Part shown: piece after piece, positions 1-14,923 of the stretch
How positions within the stretch are numbered: the first letter of the stretch is position 1
Layout of the letters: each line of letters begins with the position of its first letter
Assembly (NCBI RefSeq): GCF_017569925.1
Contig: NZ_CP050854.1
Location: 1,302,001-1,366,000, forward strand
DNA length: 64,000 nt
Direction of reading: 5' to 3'
Source of the DNA: Brenneria izadpanahii
Lineage (GTDB): Bacteria; Pseudomonadota; Gammaproteobacteria; Enterobacterales; Enterobacteriaceae
The notes under the pieces: model-generated
The model's input: only the letters and a program-made list of their open reading frames with translations
Databases searched by the model: none
What the model was told of the DNA's origin: nothing
Translations under genes and position numbers: made by a program

Positions 1-1
1 G

Positions 2-3000
2 TCCAACCAAAACATCAGCGTCACCGGTAAAGTGGGCTCGGACGTTCAGGCTGGCGACACGGTCACCGTAACGGTGGGCAGCGAAACTTACCAGACCACG
101 GTGAATGCTGATGGCACTACCTGGAGCGTGAATGTGCCGGGTAGTGTGCTGGCGGGCAATAATGCGGTGAATGCTACGGTGACGACTGCGGATGCGGCGG
201 GGAATACAACCACCGCCGAAGCGAGCCGTCCGTATGGTGTCGATACCGTGGCGCCGGAAGCCGCGATCTCCATTGATACGATTACTGCGGATAACGTAAT
301 CAATGCGGCCGAGTCCAACCAAAATATCAGCGTCACCGGTAAAGTGGGCTCGGACGTTCAGGCTGGCGATACGGTTACGGTGACTGTGGGTGGTGAGTCT
401 TATCAGACGACCGTCAATGCTGATGGCAGCACCTGGAGTGTGAATGTGCCGGGTAGCGTGTTGGCGGGCAATAATGCGGTGAATGCTACGGTCACCACGT
501 CTGATGCGGCGGGGAATACGACCACCGCCGAATCCAGCCGTGGTTATACGGTGGATACGGTAGCGCCGGAAGCCGCGATCACTATCGACACGATTACTGC
601 GGATAACGTGATCAATGCCGCTGAGTCCAACCAAAACATCAGTGTCACCGGTAAAGTGGGCTCGGACGTCCAGGCTGGCGACACGGTCACCGTAACGGTA
701 GGTAGTGAAACTTACCAAACTACCGTGAATGCCGATGGCAGCACCTGGAGCGTGAATGTGCCGGGTAGCGTGCTGGCGGGCAATACGTCGGTCAATGCCA
801 CGGTCACCACCGCGGATGCCGCAGGGAATACAACCACTGCGGATGCCAATCGTCCGTATGGTGTGGATACCGTAGCACCAGAAGCGGCGATCTCCATTGA
901 TACCATTACTGCGGATAATGTGATCAATGCCGCTGAGTCCAACCAAAATATCAGCGTCACCGGTAAAGTGGGCTCGGACGTCCAGGTTGGCGATACGGTC
1001 ACGGTGACGGTGGGCAGTGAGTCTTACCAGACTACCGTGAATGCTGATGGCTCGACCTGGAGCGTCAACGTGCCGGGCAGCGTGCTGGCGGGGAATAGCT
1101 CGGTCAATGCTACGGTCACTACCGCGGATGCAGCAGGGAATACGACCACTGCCGAGTCCAGCCGTGGTTATACGGTGGATACGGTAGCGCCGGAAGCCGC
1201 GATCACTATCGATACCATTACTGCCGATAATGTGATCAATGCTGCCGAATCCAATCAAAACATCAGCGTCACCGGTAAAGTGGGCTCGGATGTCCAGGTT
1301 GGCGATGCGGTTACGGTCACCGTCGGTGGTGAAACTTACCAGACGACCGTGAATGCCGATGGCAGTACCTGGAGCGTCAATGTGCCGGGCAGCGTGCTGG
1401 CGGGGAATAGCTCGGTCAATGCTACGGTCACTACCGCGGATGCAGCAGGGAATACGACCACTGCCGAGTCCAGTCGTGGTTATACAGTTGATACGGTAGC
1501 GCCGGAAGCCGCGATCACTATCGATACCATTACTGCCGATAATGTGATCAATGCTGCCGAATCCAATCAAAACATCAGCGTCACCGGTAAAGTGGGTTCG
1601 GACGTCCAGGCTGGTGATACGGTTACCGTGTCGGTGGGCAACGAGACTTACCAGACCACGGTCAATGCCGATGGCAGCACCTGGAGTGTCAATGTTCCGG
1701 GCAGTGTGTTGGCGGGCAATAATGCGGTCAATGCCACGGTCACCACTGCGGATGCGGCAGGGAATACAACCACCGCCGAAGCGAATCGTCCGTATGGTGT
1801 GGATACGGTAGCGCCGGAAGCGGCGATCTCCATCGATACCATTACTGCGGATAACGTGATTAATGCCGCTGAGTCTAATCAGTCCATCCCAGTTACCGGT
1901 CAGGTTGGTGCTAGCGTGCAGGCCGGTGATACGGTTACGGTCACCGTGGGTAGTGAGTCTTATCAAACTACCGTGAATGCCGACGGCAGCATCTGGAGCG
2001 TGAATGTGCCGGGCAGCGTGCTGGCGGGCAATACGTCGGTCAATGCTACGGTGACGACTGCTGATGCGGCAGGCAATACGGCTACCGCAAATACCAGCCA
2101 CGGTTATGAAGTGGATGTTACCGCACCAGAAGCAGCAATCAGCATTGATACCATCACTGCGGATAATGTGGTGAATGCCGCAGAGTCGCAGCAGGATGTG
2201 GCTGTGACTGGCCAGGTGGGAGCCAACGTGCAGGCCGGTGATACGGTCACGGTGACGGTAGGTAACGAGACTTATCAAACCACGGTCAATGCTGATGGCA
2301 GCACCTGGAGAGTGAATGTGCCGGGTAGCGTGCTGGCGGGCAATACGTCGGTCAATGCTACGGTCACCACGTCTGATGCCGCAGGCAATACAACCACCGC
2401 CGATGCCAATCGCCCGTATGGTGTCGATACCGTGGCGCCAGAAGCCGCGATCTCCATCGATACCATTACCGCCGATAATGTGATTAATGCCGCTGAGTCC
2501 AACCAAAATATCAGCGTGACTGGTAAAGTGGGCTCGGACGTTCAGGCGGGTGATACGGTTACGGTGACTGTCGGCAGTGAAACTTACCAAACTACGGTCA
2601 ATGCCGATGGAGCAACCTGGAGCGTCAACGTGCCGGGCAGCGTATTGGCGGGTAATACCTCAGTCAATGCCAGCGTCACCACTGCGGATGCGGCGGGTAA
2701 CACCGCTACTGCAAATACCAGTCACGGTTATGAAGTGGATGTCATCTCACCAGAAGCGGCAATTAGTATTGATACCATTACCGCCGATAACGTGATTAAT
2801 GCTGCTGAGTCTAATCAGACGATCCCGGTTAGCGGTCAGGTGGGCGCTAACGTCCAGGCTGGTGATACGGTTACCGTGACGGTAGGCAATGAGACTTATC
2901 AAACTACCGTGAATGCCGACGGCAGCACCTGGAGCGTCAATGTGCCGGGTAGCGTGCTGGCGGGCAATACGTCGGTCAATGCTACGGTCACCACGTCTGA

Positions 3001-6000
3001 TGCGGCGGGGAATACGACCACCGCCGAATCCAGCCGTGGTTATACGGTGGATACGGTAGCGCCAGAAGCCGCGATCTCCATCGACACGATTACTGCGGAT
3101 AACGTAATCAATGCCGCTGAGTCCAATCAAAACATCAGCGTCACCGGTAAAGTGGGCTCGAACGTCCAGGTTGGCGATACGGTGACGGTCACGATAGGCA
3201 ATGAGACTTACCAGACTACCGTGAATGCCGATGGCAGCACCTGGAGCGTCAATGTGCCGGGCAGCGTATTGGCGGGCAACAGTTCGGTGAACGCTACGGT
3301 GACAACTGCTGATGCGGCGGGAAATACGACCACGGCTGAAGCGAGCCGTCCGTATGGTGTTGATACCGTGGCGCCGGAAGCAGCAATTAGCATTGATACC
3401 ATCACCGCCGATAACGTGATCAATGCCGCTGAGTCGCAGCAGGATGTGGCTGTGACTGGCCAGGTGGGTGCTAACGTCCAGACTGGCGATACGGTTACGG
3501 TCACCGTGGGTGGTGAGACTTACCAGACTACGGTCAATGCTGACGGCAGTACCTGGAGCGTCAATGTGCCGGGCAGCGTATTGGCGGGTAATACCGCAGT
3601 CAATGCTACGGTCACCACCGCCGATGCGGCGGGCAATACGACCACGGCGGATGCCAATCGTCCGTATGGTGTGGATACCGTGGCGCCGGAAGCCAGCATT
3701 ACTATCGATCCGGTGACCGCGGATAACACAATCAATTTAAATGAGTCCAACCAGCCGCAGACTATCTCTGGCCGTGTCGGTAACGACGTTCAGGCCGGTG
3801 ATGCCGTTACTGTGACCGTCGGTGGTGAAACTTACCAGACGACCGTGAATGCCGATGGCAGCACTTGGAGCGTGAATGTGCCGGGTAGCGTGCTGGCGGG
3901 CAATACGTCGGTCAATGCTACGGTCACCACGTCTGATGCCGCAGGCAATACAACCACCGCCGATGCCAATCGTCCGTATGATGTCGATACGGTAGCACCG
4001 GAAGCGGCGATCTCCATCGATACGATTACTGCGGATAACGTAATCAATGCCGCTGAATCCAACCAAAACATCAGTGTCACCGGTAAAGTGGGCTCGGACG
4101 TCCAGGTTGGCGATACGGTGACGGTCACGGTGGGCAGCGAAACCTACCAGACCACGGTCAATGCCGACGGCAGCACCTGGAGCGTCAACGTGCCGGGCAG
4201 CGTGCTGGCGGGCAATAACGCGGTCAATGCCAGCGTCACTACCGTGGATGCAGCAGGGAATACAACCACTGCGGATGCCAATCGTCCGTATGGTGTGGAT
4301 ACCGTAGCGCCGGAAGCAGCGATCTCCATCGACACGATTACTGCGGATAATGTGATTAATGCCGCTGAGTCGCAGCAGGATGTGACTGTGACCGGCCAGG
4401 TCGGCGCCAATGTACAGGCGGGCGATACGGTTACCGTGACGGTAGGCAATGAGACTTATCAAACTACCGTGAATGCCGACGGCAGCACCTGGAGCGTCAA
4501 TGTGCCGGGTAGCGTGCTGGCGGGCAATACGTCGGTCAATGCTACGGTGACAACTGCGGATGCGGCAGGCAATACAACCACCGCCGAAGCGAACCGTCCG
4601 TATGGTGTCGATACCGTGGCACCGGAAGCCAGCATTACTATCGATCCGGTGACCGCGGATAACACTATCAATTTAAATGAGTCCAACCAGCCGCAGACTA
4701 TCTCTGGCCGTGTCGGTAACGACGTCCAGGCTGGCGATACAGTTACCGTAACGGTAGGTAACGAGACTTATCAAACTACCGTGAATGCTGATGGCAGCAC
4801 CTGGAGCGTGAATGTGCCGGGCAGCGTGCTGGCGGGCAATACGTCGGTCAATGCTACGGTGACGACTGCTGATGCGGCAGGCAATACGACCACTGCCGAT
4901 GCCAATCGTCCGTATGGTGTGGATACCGTGGCGCCGGAAGCGGCGATCTCCATCGATACCATCACCGCCGATAATGTGGTGAATGCCGCTGAGTCTAATC
5001 AGTCCATCCCAGTTACCGGTCAGGTCGGTGCTAACGTCCAGGCTGGCGATACGGTCACGGTGACGGTAGGCAGCGAAACTTACCAGACTACCGTGAATGC
5101 CGATGGCAGCACCTGGAGTGTGAATGTGCCGGGCAGCGTATTGGCGGGCAACAGTTCGGTGAACGCTACGGTGACAACTGCCGATGCGGCGGGTAATACC
5201 TCTACTGCCGATGCCAATCGTCCGTATGGTGTGGATATGGTGGCGCCGGAGGCCACGATCACTATCGATACCATCACCGCCGATAATGTGATTAATGCCG
5301 CTGAGTCGCAGCAAGATGTGGCTGTTACCGGTAAGGTGGGAGCCGACGTGCAAGCTGGTGATGCCGTTACCGTAACGGTGGGCAGCGAAACCTACCAGAC
5401 CACCGTGAATGCTGATGGCAGCACCTGGAGCGTCAACGTGCCGGGTAGCGTGCTGGCGAGTAATAGCTCGGTGAATGCCACGGTCACCACGTCTGATGCG
5501 GCAGGCAATACAGCCACCGCCGAGTCCAGCCGTGGTTATACGGTTGATACGGTAGCGCCGGAAACCAGCATTACTATCGATCCGGTAACCGCTGATAACA
5601 CTATCAATTTAAATGAGTCCAACCAGCCGCAGACTATCTCTGGCCGTGTTGGTAACGACGTGCAGGCTGGCGATACGGTCACGGTGACGGTAGGCAATGA
5701 GTCTTATCAAACTACGGTGAATGCCGACGGCAGCACCTGGAGCGTGAGTGTTCCGGGCAGCGTGTTGGCGGGTAATAGCTCGGTGAATGCCTCGGTGACA
5801 ACAGCCGATGCAGCAGGCAATACGACCACCGCCGAAGCGAACCGTCCGTATGGTGTGGATACCGTAGCGCCGGAAGCGGCGATCTCCATCGATACCATCA
5901 CCGCCGATAACGTGATTAATGCTGTTGAGTCTAATCAGCCCATCCCAGTAACCGGCCAAGTCGGAGCCAACGTGCAGGCCGGTGATGTCGTCACGGTCAC

Positions 6001-9000
6001 CGTGGGCGCTGAGTCTTATCAAACTACCGTGAATGCTGATGGCACTACCTGGAGTGTCAACGTGCCGGGCAGCGTGCTGGCGGGCAATAGCTCGGTGAAT
6101 GCCACGGTCACCACTGCGGATGCGGCAGGCAATACAACCACGGCCGAAGCGAATCGCCCGTATGGTGTCGATACGGTAGCACCGGAAGCGGCGATCTCCA
6201 TCGATACGATTACTGCCGATAATGTGATCAATGCGGCCGAGTCCAACCAAAATATCAGCGTCACCGGTAAAGTGGGCTCGGATGTTCAGGCTGGCGATAC
6301 GGTTACGGTAACGGTAGGCAGCGAAACTTACCAGACTACCGTGAATGCTGATGGCAGCACCTGGAGCGTCAATGTGCCGGGTAGCGTGCTGGCGGGTAAT
6401 AGCTCGGTGAATGCTACGGTCACCACTGCGGATGCGGCGGGAAATACGACCACGGCCGAAGCGAACCGTCCGTATGGTGTGGATACGGTAGCGCCGGAAG
6501 CCAGCATTACTATCGATCCGGTGACCGCGGATAACACCATCAATTTAAATGAGTCCAACCAGCCGCAGACTATCTCTGGCCGTGTTGGTAACGACGTTCA
6601 GGCCGGCGATACGGTAACGGTCACCGTGGGTGGTGAGACTTACCAGACCACCGTGAATGCTGACGGCAACACCTGGAGCGTCAATGCGCCGGGCAGCGTG
6701 CTGGCGGGCAATACGTCGGTCAATGCTACGGTGACGACTGCTGATGTGGCAGGCAATACGACCACTGCGGATGCAAACCGTTCGTATGGTGTGGATACCG
6801 TAGTGCCGGAAGCCGCGATCACTATCGATACCATTACTGCCGATAATGTGATCAATGCTGCCGAATCCAATCAAAACATCAGCGTCACCGGTAAAGTGGG
6901 CTCGGACGTCCAGGCGGGTGATCCGGTCACGGTGACTGTCGGCAGCGAAACTTACCAAACTACCGTGAATGCTGACGGCACTACCTGGAGCGTCAATGTG
7001 CCGGGTAGCGTATTGGCGGGCAACAGCTCGGTGAATGCCACGGTGACGACTGCCGATGCGGCAGGGAATACCGCTACCGCAAATACCAGCCACGGTTATG
7101 ACGTGGATGTCACCGCGCCGGAAGCGGCGATCTCTATCGACACGATTACTGCCGATAATGTGATTAATGCCGCTGAGTCCAACCAAAACATCAGCGTCAC
7201 CGGTAAAGTGGGCTCGGACGTCCGGGCTGGCGACACGGTCACGGTAACGGTGGGCAGCGAAACCTACCAGACCACGGTGAATGCCGATGGTACGACCTGG
7301 AGCGTGAATGTGCCGGGCAGTGTGCTGGCGGGCAATACGTCGGTCAATGCCAGCGTCACCACCTCTGATGCGGCAGGTAACACGACCACAGCAGATGCCA
7401 ATCGTCCGTATGGTGTGGATACCGTAGCGCCAGAAGCCACGATCTCCATCGATACGATTACTGCGGATAATGTGATTAATGCGGCCGAGTCCAACCAAAA
7501 CATCAGCGTCACCGGCAAAGTGGGCTCGGACGTTCAGGCTGGCGATGCGGTTACCGTGATGGTGGGCAGTGAGTCTTACCAGACTACCGTGAATACTGAT
7601 GGCACGACCTGGAGCGTCAACGTGCCGGGCAGCGAGCTGGCGGGCAATACGTCGGTCAATGCTACGGTCACCACCGCGGATGCAGCAGGGAATACAACCA
7701 CCGCCGAGTCCAGCCGTGGTTATACGGTGGATACGGTAGCGCCGGAAGCCGCGATCACTATCGATACCATCACTGCCGATAATGTGATTAATGCCGCTGA
7801 GTCCAACCAAAACATCAGCGTCACCGGTAAAGTGGGCTCGGACGTCCAGGCTGGCGATACGGTTATCGTAACGGTGGGCAGCGAAACTTACCAAACTACC
7901 GTGAATGCTGATGGCAGCACCTGGAGCGTCAATGTGCCGGGCAGTGTGCTGGCGGGCAATAGTTCGGTCAATGCCACGGTCACCACGTCTGATGCAGCAG
8001 GGAATACGACCACAGCCGAGTCCAGTCGTGGTTATACAGTTGATACGGTAGCGCCGGAAGCCGCGATCACTATCGATACCATTACTGCCGATAATGTGAT
8101 CAATGCTGCCGAATCCAATCAAAACATCAGCGTCACCGGTAAAGTGGGCTCGGACGTCCAGGCTGGCGATGCGGTTACCGTGACGGTGGGCAATGAGACT
8201 TATCAGACCACGGTCAATGCAGACGGCAGCACCTGGAGTGTGAATGTGCCGGGTAGCGTGCTGGCGGGCAATACGTCGGTCAACGCCACGGTCACCACTG
8301 CCGATGCGGCGGGGAATACGACCACTGCCGAGTCCAGCCGCGGCTATACGGTTGATACCGTGGCACCGGAAGCCGCGATCTCCATCGATACCATCACTGC
8401 CGATAATGTGATTAATGCCGCTGAGTCCAACCAAAACATCAGCGTCACCGGTCAGGTGGGTGCTAACGTCCAGGCTGGCGATACGGTCACGGTGACTGTC
8501 GGCAGCGAAACTTACCAAACCACAGTTAATGCTGACGGCAGCACCTGGAGCGTGAATGTGCCGGGTAGCGTGCTGGCGGGCAATACGTCGGTGAATGCTA
8601 CGGTCACTACCGCGGATGCGGCGGGGAATACGACCACAGCCGAGTCCAGCCGAGGCTATACGGTGGATACGGTAGCGCCGGAAGTGGCAATCTCCATCGA
8701 TACCATTACTACGGATAACGTGGTGAATGCGGCCGAGTCCAACCAAAATATCAGCGTCACCGGCAAAGTGGGCTCGGACGTCCAGGCTGGTGATACGGTT
8801 ACGGTCACCGTGGGTGGTGAGACTTACCAGACCACAGTCAATGCCGACGGCAGCACCTGGAGTGTGAATGTGCCGGGCAGCGTGTTGGCGGGCAATAGCA
8901 CTGTGAATGCTACGGTCACCACCGCGGATGCGGCGGGGAATACCGCTACCGCAAATGCCAGCCACGGTTATGAAGTGGATGTTACCGCACCAGAAGCGGC

Positions 9001-12000
9001 AATTAGTATTGATACCATCACTGCGGATAATGTGGTGAATGCCGCTGAGTCGCAGCAGGATGTGGCTGTGACTGGCCAGGTGGGAGCCGACGTGCAGGCC
9101 GGTGATACGGTTACGGTGACGGTAGGTAACGAGACTTATCAAACCACGGTCAATGCCGATGGCAGCACCTGGAGCGTTAATATGCCGGGTAGCGTGCTGG
9201 CGGGCAATACGTCGGTCAATGCCACGGTCACCACTGCCGATGCGGCGGGGAATACGACCACTGCCGAGTCCAGCCGCGGCTATACGGTTGATACCGTGGC
9301 ACCGGAAGCCGCGATCTCCATCGATACCATCACTGCCGATAATGTGATTAATGCCGCTGAGTCCAACCAAAACATCAGCGTCACCGGTCAGGTGGGTGCT
9401 AACGTCCAGGCTGGCGATACGGTCACGGTGACTGTCGGCAGCGAAACTTACCAAACCACAGTTAATGCTGACGGCAGCACCTGGAGCGTGAATGTGCCGG
9501 GTAGCGTGCTGGCGGGCAATACGTCGGTGAATGCTACGGTGACGACTGCGGATGCGGCGGGGAATACAACCACTGCCGAATCCAGCCGAGGCTATACGGT
9601 TGATACGGTAGCGCCGGAAGCCGCGATCTCTATCGATACCATTACCGCCGATAACGTGATTAATGCGGCCGAATCCAACCAAAACATCAGTGTCACCGGT
9701 AAGGTGGGTGCCAACGTGCAGGCTGGCGATACGGTCACGGTGACGGTAGGCAATGAGTCTTATCAAACTACGGTCAATGCCGATGGCAGCACCTGGAGCG
9801 TCAACGTGCCGGGCAGCGTGCTGGCGGGCAATACGTCGGTCAATGCTACGGTCACCACTGCGGATGCGGCGGGGAATACGACCACGGCGGATGCAAACCG
9901 TCCGTATGGTGTCGATACCGTGGCGCCAGAAGCCGCGATCTCTATCGATACCATTACCGCCGATAACGTGATTAATGCCGCTGAATCGCAGCAGGATGTG
10001 ACTGTGACCGGTAAGGTGGGCGCCAATGTACAGGCTGGCGATGCGGTTACCGTGACGGTGGGCAGCGAAACTTACCAAACTACGGTCAATGCTGATGGCA
10101 CTACCTGGAGTGTCAACGTGCCGGGCAGCGTGCTGGCGGGCAATACGTCGGTCAATGCTACGGTCACCACCGCGGATGCAGCAGGGAATACAACCACCGC
10201 CGAGTCCAGCCGTGGTTATACGGTGGATACGGTAGCGCCGGAAGCCAGCATTACTATCGATCCGGTGACCGCGGATAACACAATCAATTTAAATGAGTCC
10301 AACCAGCCACAGACTATTTCTGGCCGTGTCGGTAACGACGTCCAGGCGGGTGATACGGTTACCGTAACGGTGGGCAGTGAAACCTACCAGACTACCGTGA
10401 ATGCGGATGGCAGCACCTGGAGCGTCAACGTGCCGGGCAGCGTGCTGGCGGGCAATACGTCGGTCAATGCTACGGTCACCACTGCGGATGCGGCAGGGAA
10501 TACAACCACTGCCGATGCCAATCGTCCGTATGGTGTGGATACGGTGGCGCCGGAAGCGGCGATCTCTATCGACACGATTACTGCCGATAACGTAATTAAT
10601 GCCGCTGAGTCGAAGCAAGATGTGGCTGTGACCGGTAAGGTGGGCTCAGACGTCCAGGCGGGTGATACGGTTACCGTAACGGTAGGTAGTGAAACTTACC
10701 AAACTACCGTGAATGCCGACGGTAGCACCTGGAGCGTTAATGTGCCGGGCAGTGTGCTGGCGGGTAATAGCTCGGTGAATGCCACGGTGACGACTGCGGA
10801 TGCGGCAGGTAACACGGCTACCGCAAATACCAGCCACGGTTATGAAGTGGATGTCACTGCACCAGAAGCGGCGATTAGTATTGATACCATCACTGCGGAT
10901 AATGTGGTGAATGCCGCTGAGTCCAACCAAAATATCAGCGTCACCGGTAAAGTGGGTTCGGACGTCCAGGCTGGCGATACGGTTACCGTGACGGTAGGCA
11001 ATGAGACTTACCAGACGACCGTGAATGCTGATGGCAGCACCTGGAGCGTCAATGTGCCGGGTAGCGTGCTGGCGGGCAATAACTCAGTCAATGCTACGGT
11101 GACGACTGCGGATGCGGCGGGGAATGTCGCTACCGCAAATACCAGTCACGGTTATGAAGTGGATGTCACCGCACCAGAAGCGGCGATCTCTATCGACACG
11201 ATTACTGCCGATAATGTGATTAATGCGGCCGAGTCCAATCAAAACATCAGCGTCACCGGTAAAGTGGGTTCGGACGTCCAGGCTGGCGATACGGTTACCG
11301 TAACGGTGGGCAGTGAGACTTACCAAACCACGGTCAATGCTGATGGCACGACCTGGAGCGTCAATGTGCCGGGCAGCGTATTGGCGGGGAATACCGCAGT
11401 CAATGCTACGGTCACCACCGCCGATGCGGCGGGCAATACGACCACGGCGGATGCCAATCGTCCGTATGGTGTGGATACCGTGGCGCCGGAAGCCAGCATT
11501 ACTATCGATCCGGTGACCGCGGATAACACTATCAATTTAAATGAGTCCAACCAGCCGCAGACTATCTCTGGCCGTGTCGGTAACGACGTTCAGGCCGGTG
11601 ATGCCGTTACTGTGACCGTCGGTGGTGAAACTTACCAGACGACCGTGAATGCTGATGGCAACACCTGGAGCGTTAACGTACCGGGCAGCGTATTGGCGGG
11701 TAATACCGCAGTCAATGCTACGGTCACCACTGCCGATGCGGCGGGGAATACGACCACAGCCGAAGCGAGCCGTCCGTATGATGTCGATACGGTAGCGCCG
11801 GAAGCGGCGATCTCCATCGATACCATCACCACCGATAACGTGATCAACGCTGCCGAATCCAATCAAAATATCAGCGTCACCGGTAAAGTGGGTTTGGACG
11901 TCCAGGCTGGTGATACGGTGACGGTCACCGTGGGCGGTGAAACTTACCAGACCACCGTGAATGCCGACGGCAGCACCTGGAGTGTGAATGTGCCGGGCAG

Positions 12001-14923
12001 CGTATTGGCGGGGAATAGCTCGGTGAATGCTACGGTCACCACCGCGGATGCCGCAGGGAATACAACCACTGCCGAGTCCAGTCGTGGTTATACAGTTGAT
12101 ACGGTAGCGCCGGAAGCCGCGATCTCTATCGATACCATTACCGCCGATAACGTGATTAATGCCGCTGAGTCCAACCAAAATATCAGCGTGACTGGTAAAG
12201 TGGGCTCGGACGTTCAGGCTGGCGACACGGTCACCGTAACGGTGGGCAGTGAAACTTACCAGACCACGGTGAATGCTGATGGCACGACCTGGAGCGTGAA
12301 TGTGCCGGGCAGCGTGCTGGCGGGCAATACGTCGGTCAATGCCAGCGTCACTACCGCAGATGCAGCAGGGAATACAACCACTGCCGAGTCCAGTCGTGGT
12401 TATACAGTTGATACGGTAGCGCCGGAAGCGGCGATCTCTATCGATACCATTACTGCCGATAATGTGATTAATGCCGCTGAGTCAAACCAAAATATCAGCG
12501 TCACCGGTAAAGTGGGTTCGGACGTCCAGGCCGGCGATACGGTAACGGTCACCGTGGGTGGTGAGACTTATCAAACCACGGTCAATGCCGACGGCAACAC
12601 TTGGAGTGTGAATGTGCCGGGTAGTGTGCTGGCGGGCAATACGTCGGTCAATGCCACGGTCACCACTGCGGATGCGGCAGGGAATACAACCACCGCCGAA
12701 GCGAATCGTCCGTATGGTGTAGATACGGTAGCGCCGGAAGCCGCGATCACTATCGATACCATTACCGCCGATAATGTGATTAATGCCGCTGAGTCCAACC
12801 AAAACATCAGCGTCACCGGTAAAGTGGGCTCGGATGTTCAGGCTGGCGATGCGGTTACCGTGATGGTGGGCAGTGAGTCTTACCAGACTACCGTGAATAC
12901 TGATGGCACGACCTGGAGCGTGAATGTGCCGGGCAGCGTGCTGGCGGGCAATAATGCGGTGAATGCTACGGTCACCACCGCCGATGCAGCAGGGAATACG
13001 ACCACTGCCGAGTCCAGTCGTGGTTATACGGTTGATACGGTAGCGCCGGAAGCCGCGATCACTATCGATACCATCACTGCCGATAATGTGATTAATGCGG
13101 CCGAGTCCAACCAAAATATCAGCGTCACCGGTAAAGTGGGCTCGGACGTTCAGGCGGGTGATACGGTCACGGTCACCGTGGGTGGTGAGTCTTATCAAAC
13201 TACCGTGAATGCAGACGGCAGCACCTGGAGCGTCAACGTGCCGGGTAGCGTGCTGGCGGGCAATACGTCGGTCAATGCCAGCGTCACTACCGCGGATGCA
13301 GCAGGGAATACAACCACTGCCGAGTCCAGTCGTGGTTATACAGTTGATACGGTAGCGCCGGAAGCCGCGATCACTATCGACACGATTACTGCGGATAACG
13401 TGATCAATGCCGCTGAGTCCAACCAAAATATCAGCGTCACCGGTAAAGTGGGCTCGGACGTCCAGGCTGGCGACACGGTCACCGTAACGGTAGGTAGTGA
13501 AACTTACCAAACTACCGTGAATGCCGATGGCAGCACCTGGAGCGTGAATGTGCCGGGCAGCGTGCTGGCGGGCAATACGTCGGTCAATGCCACGGTCACC
13601 ACCGCGGATGCCGCAGGGAATACAACCACTGCGGATGCCAATCGTCCGTATGGTGTGGATACCGTAGCACCAGAAGCGGCGATCTCCATTGATACCATCA
13701 CCGCCGATAATGTGGTGAATGCCGCTGAGTCCAACCAAAATATCAGCGTCACCGGTAAAGTGGGTTCGGACGTCCAGGCTGGCGATACAGTTACCGTAAC
13801 GGTAGGTAACGAGACTTATCAAACTACCGTGAATGCTGATGGCAGCACCTGGAGCGTTAATGTGCCGGGTAGCGTGCTGGCGGGCAATACGTCGGTCAAT
13901 GCTACGGTCACCACCGCGGATGCCGCAGGGAATACAACCACAGCGGATGCCAATCGTCCGTATGGTGTGGATACGGTAGCGCCGGAAGCAGCAATTAGCA
14001 TTGATACCATCACTGCGGATAATGTGATTAATGCCGCTGAGTCGCAGCAAGAAGTGACTGTGACCGGTAAAGTGGGCTCGGACGTCCAAGCTGGCGATAC
14101 GGTCACCGTGACGGTGGGCAGCGAGACCTACCAGACCACGGTCAATGCCGATGGCAGCACCTGGAGCGCTAATGTGCCGGGCAGCGTGCTGGCGGGCAAT
14201 AGCTCGGTGAATGCTGTGGTGACGACTGCGGATGCGGCAGGCAACACGACCACTGCCGAGTCCAGTCGTGGTTATACGGTGGATACGGTAGCGCCGGAAG
14301 CCGCGATCACTATCGATACCATTACTGCCGATAACGTAATCAATGCGGCCGAGTCCAACCAAAACATCAGCGTCACCGGTAAAGTGGGTTCGGACGTCCA
14401 GGTTGGCGATACAGTGACGGTCACGGTAGGCAATGAGACTTACCAGACTACCGTCAATGCCGACGGCAGCACCTGGAGCGTGAATGTGCCGGGCAGCGTG
14501 CTGGCGGGCAATAGCTCGGTGAATGCCACGGTCACCACCGCCGATGCGGCAGGCAATACGACCACCGCCGAAGCGAGCCGTCCGTATGGTGTCGATACCA
14601 TGGCGCCAGAAGCCGCGATCTCCATCGACACGATTACTGCGGATAACGTAATCAATGCGGCCGAGTCCAACCAAAACATCAGCGTCACCGGTAAAGTGGG
14701 CTCGGATGTTCAGGCGGGCGATACGGTTACCGTGACGGTAGGCAATGAGACTTATCAAACTACCGTGAATGCCGACGGCAACACCTGGAGTGTCAATGTG
14801 CCGGGCAGCGTGCTGGCGGGCAATAACGCGGTCAATGCTACGGTCACCACTGCCGATGCAGCAGGAAATACGACCACCGCTGAAGCGAGCCGTCCGTATG
14901 GTGTTGATACCGTGGCGCCGGAA
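2..14923 (+). repeat. 312-bp tandem repeat array, about 48 units
   Basis: The codon string for VGSDVQAGD starts at 32, 344, 656 and so on to 14696, which is exactly 32 + 312 x 47. There is therefore no net length change across the array. Each unit encodes 104 residues with the core DTVTVTVG / YQTTVNADG / TWSVNVPGSVLAGN / VNATVTT / DAAGNT. Units differ at a few hotspots: SSRGYTVDT, NRPYGVDT or SHGYEVDV linkers; SESYQ, SETYQ, GETYQ or NETYQ; and ITADNVINAAES or VTADNTINLNES starts. The first unit is cut by the window edge and the last diverges after VAPE. Confidence 0.97.

Noticed and set aside
6545..10078. Antisense open frame of 1177 codons across the repeat array (also 12482-14938, 818 codons, and 3737-4462)
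   Set aside because: The 312-bp unit length is divisible by three and happens to lack stops in this antisense frame, so tandem copies produce long open frames by repetition. The product is a His/Arg/Ile-rich low-complexity string with no start signal.
2..14923. Regular direct repeats as a possible CRISPR array or satellite DNA
   Set aside because: The unit is 312 bp, entirely coding and in frame, with no repeat/spacer pattern.
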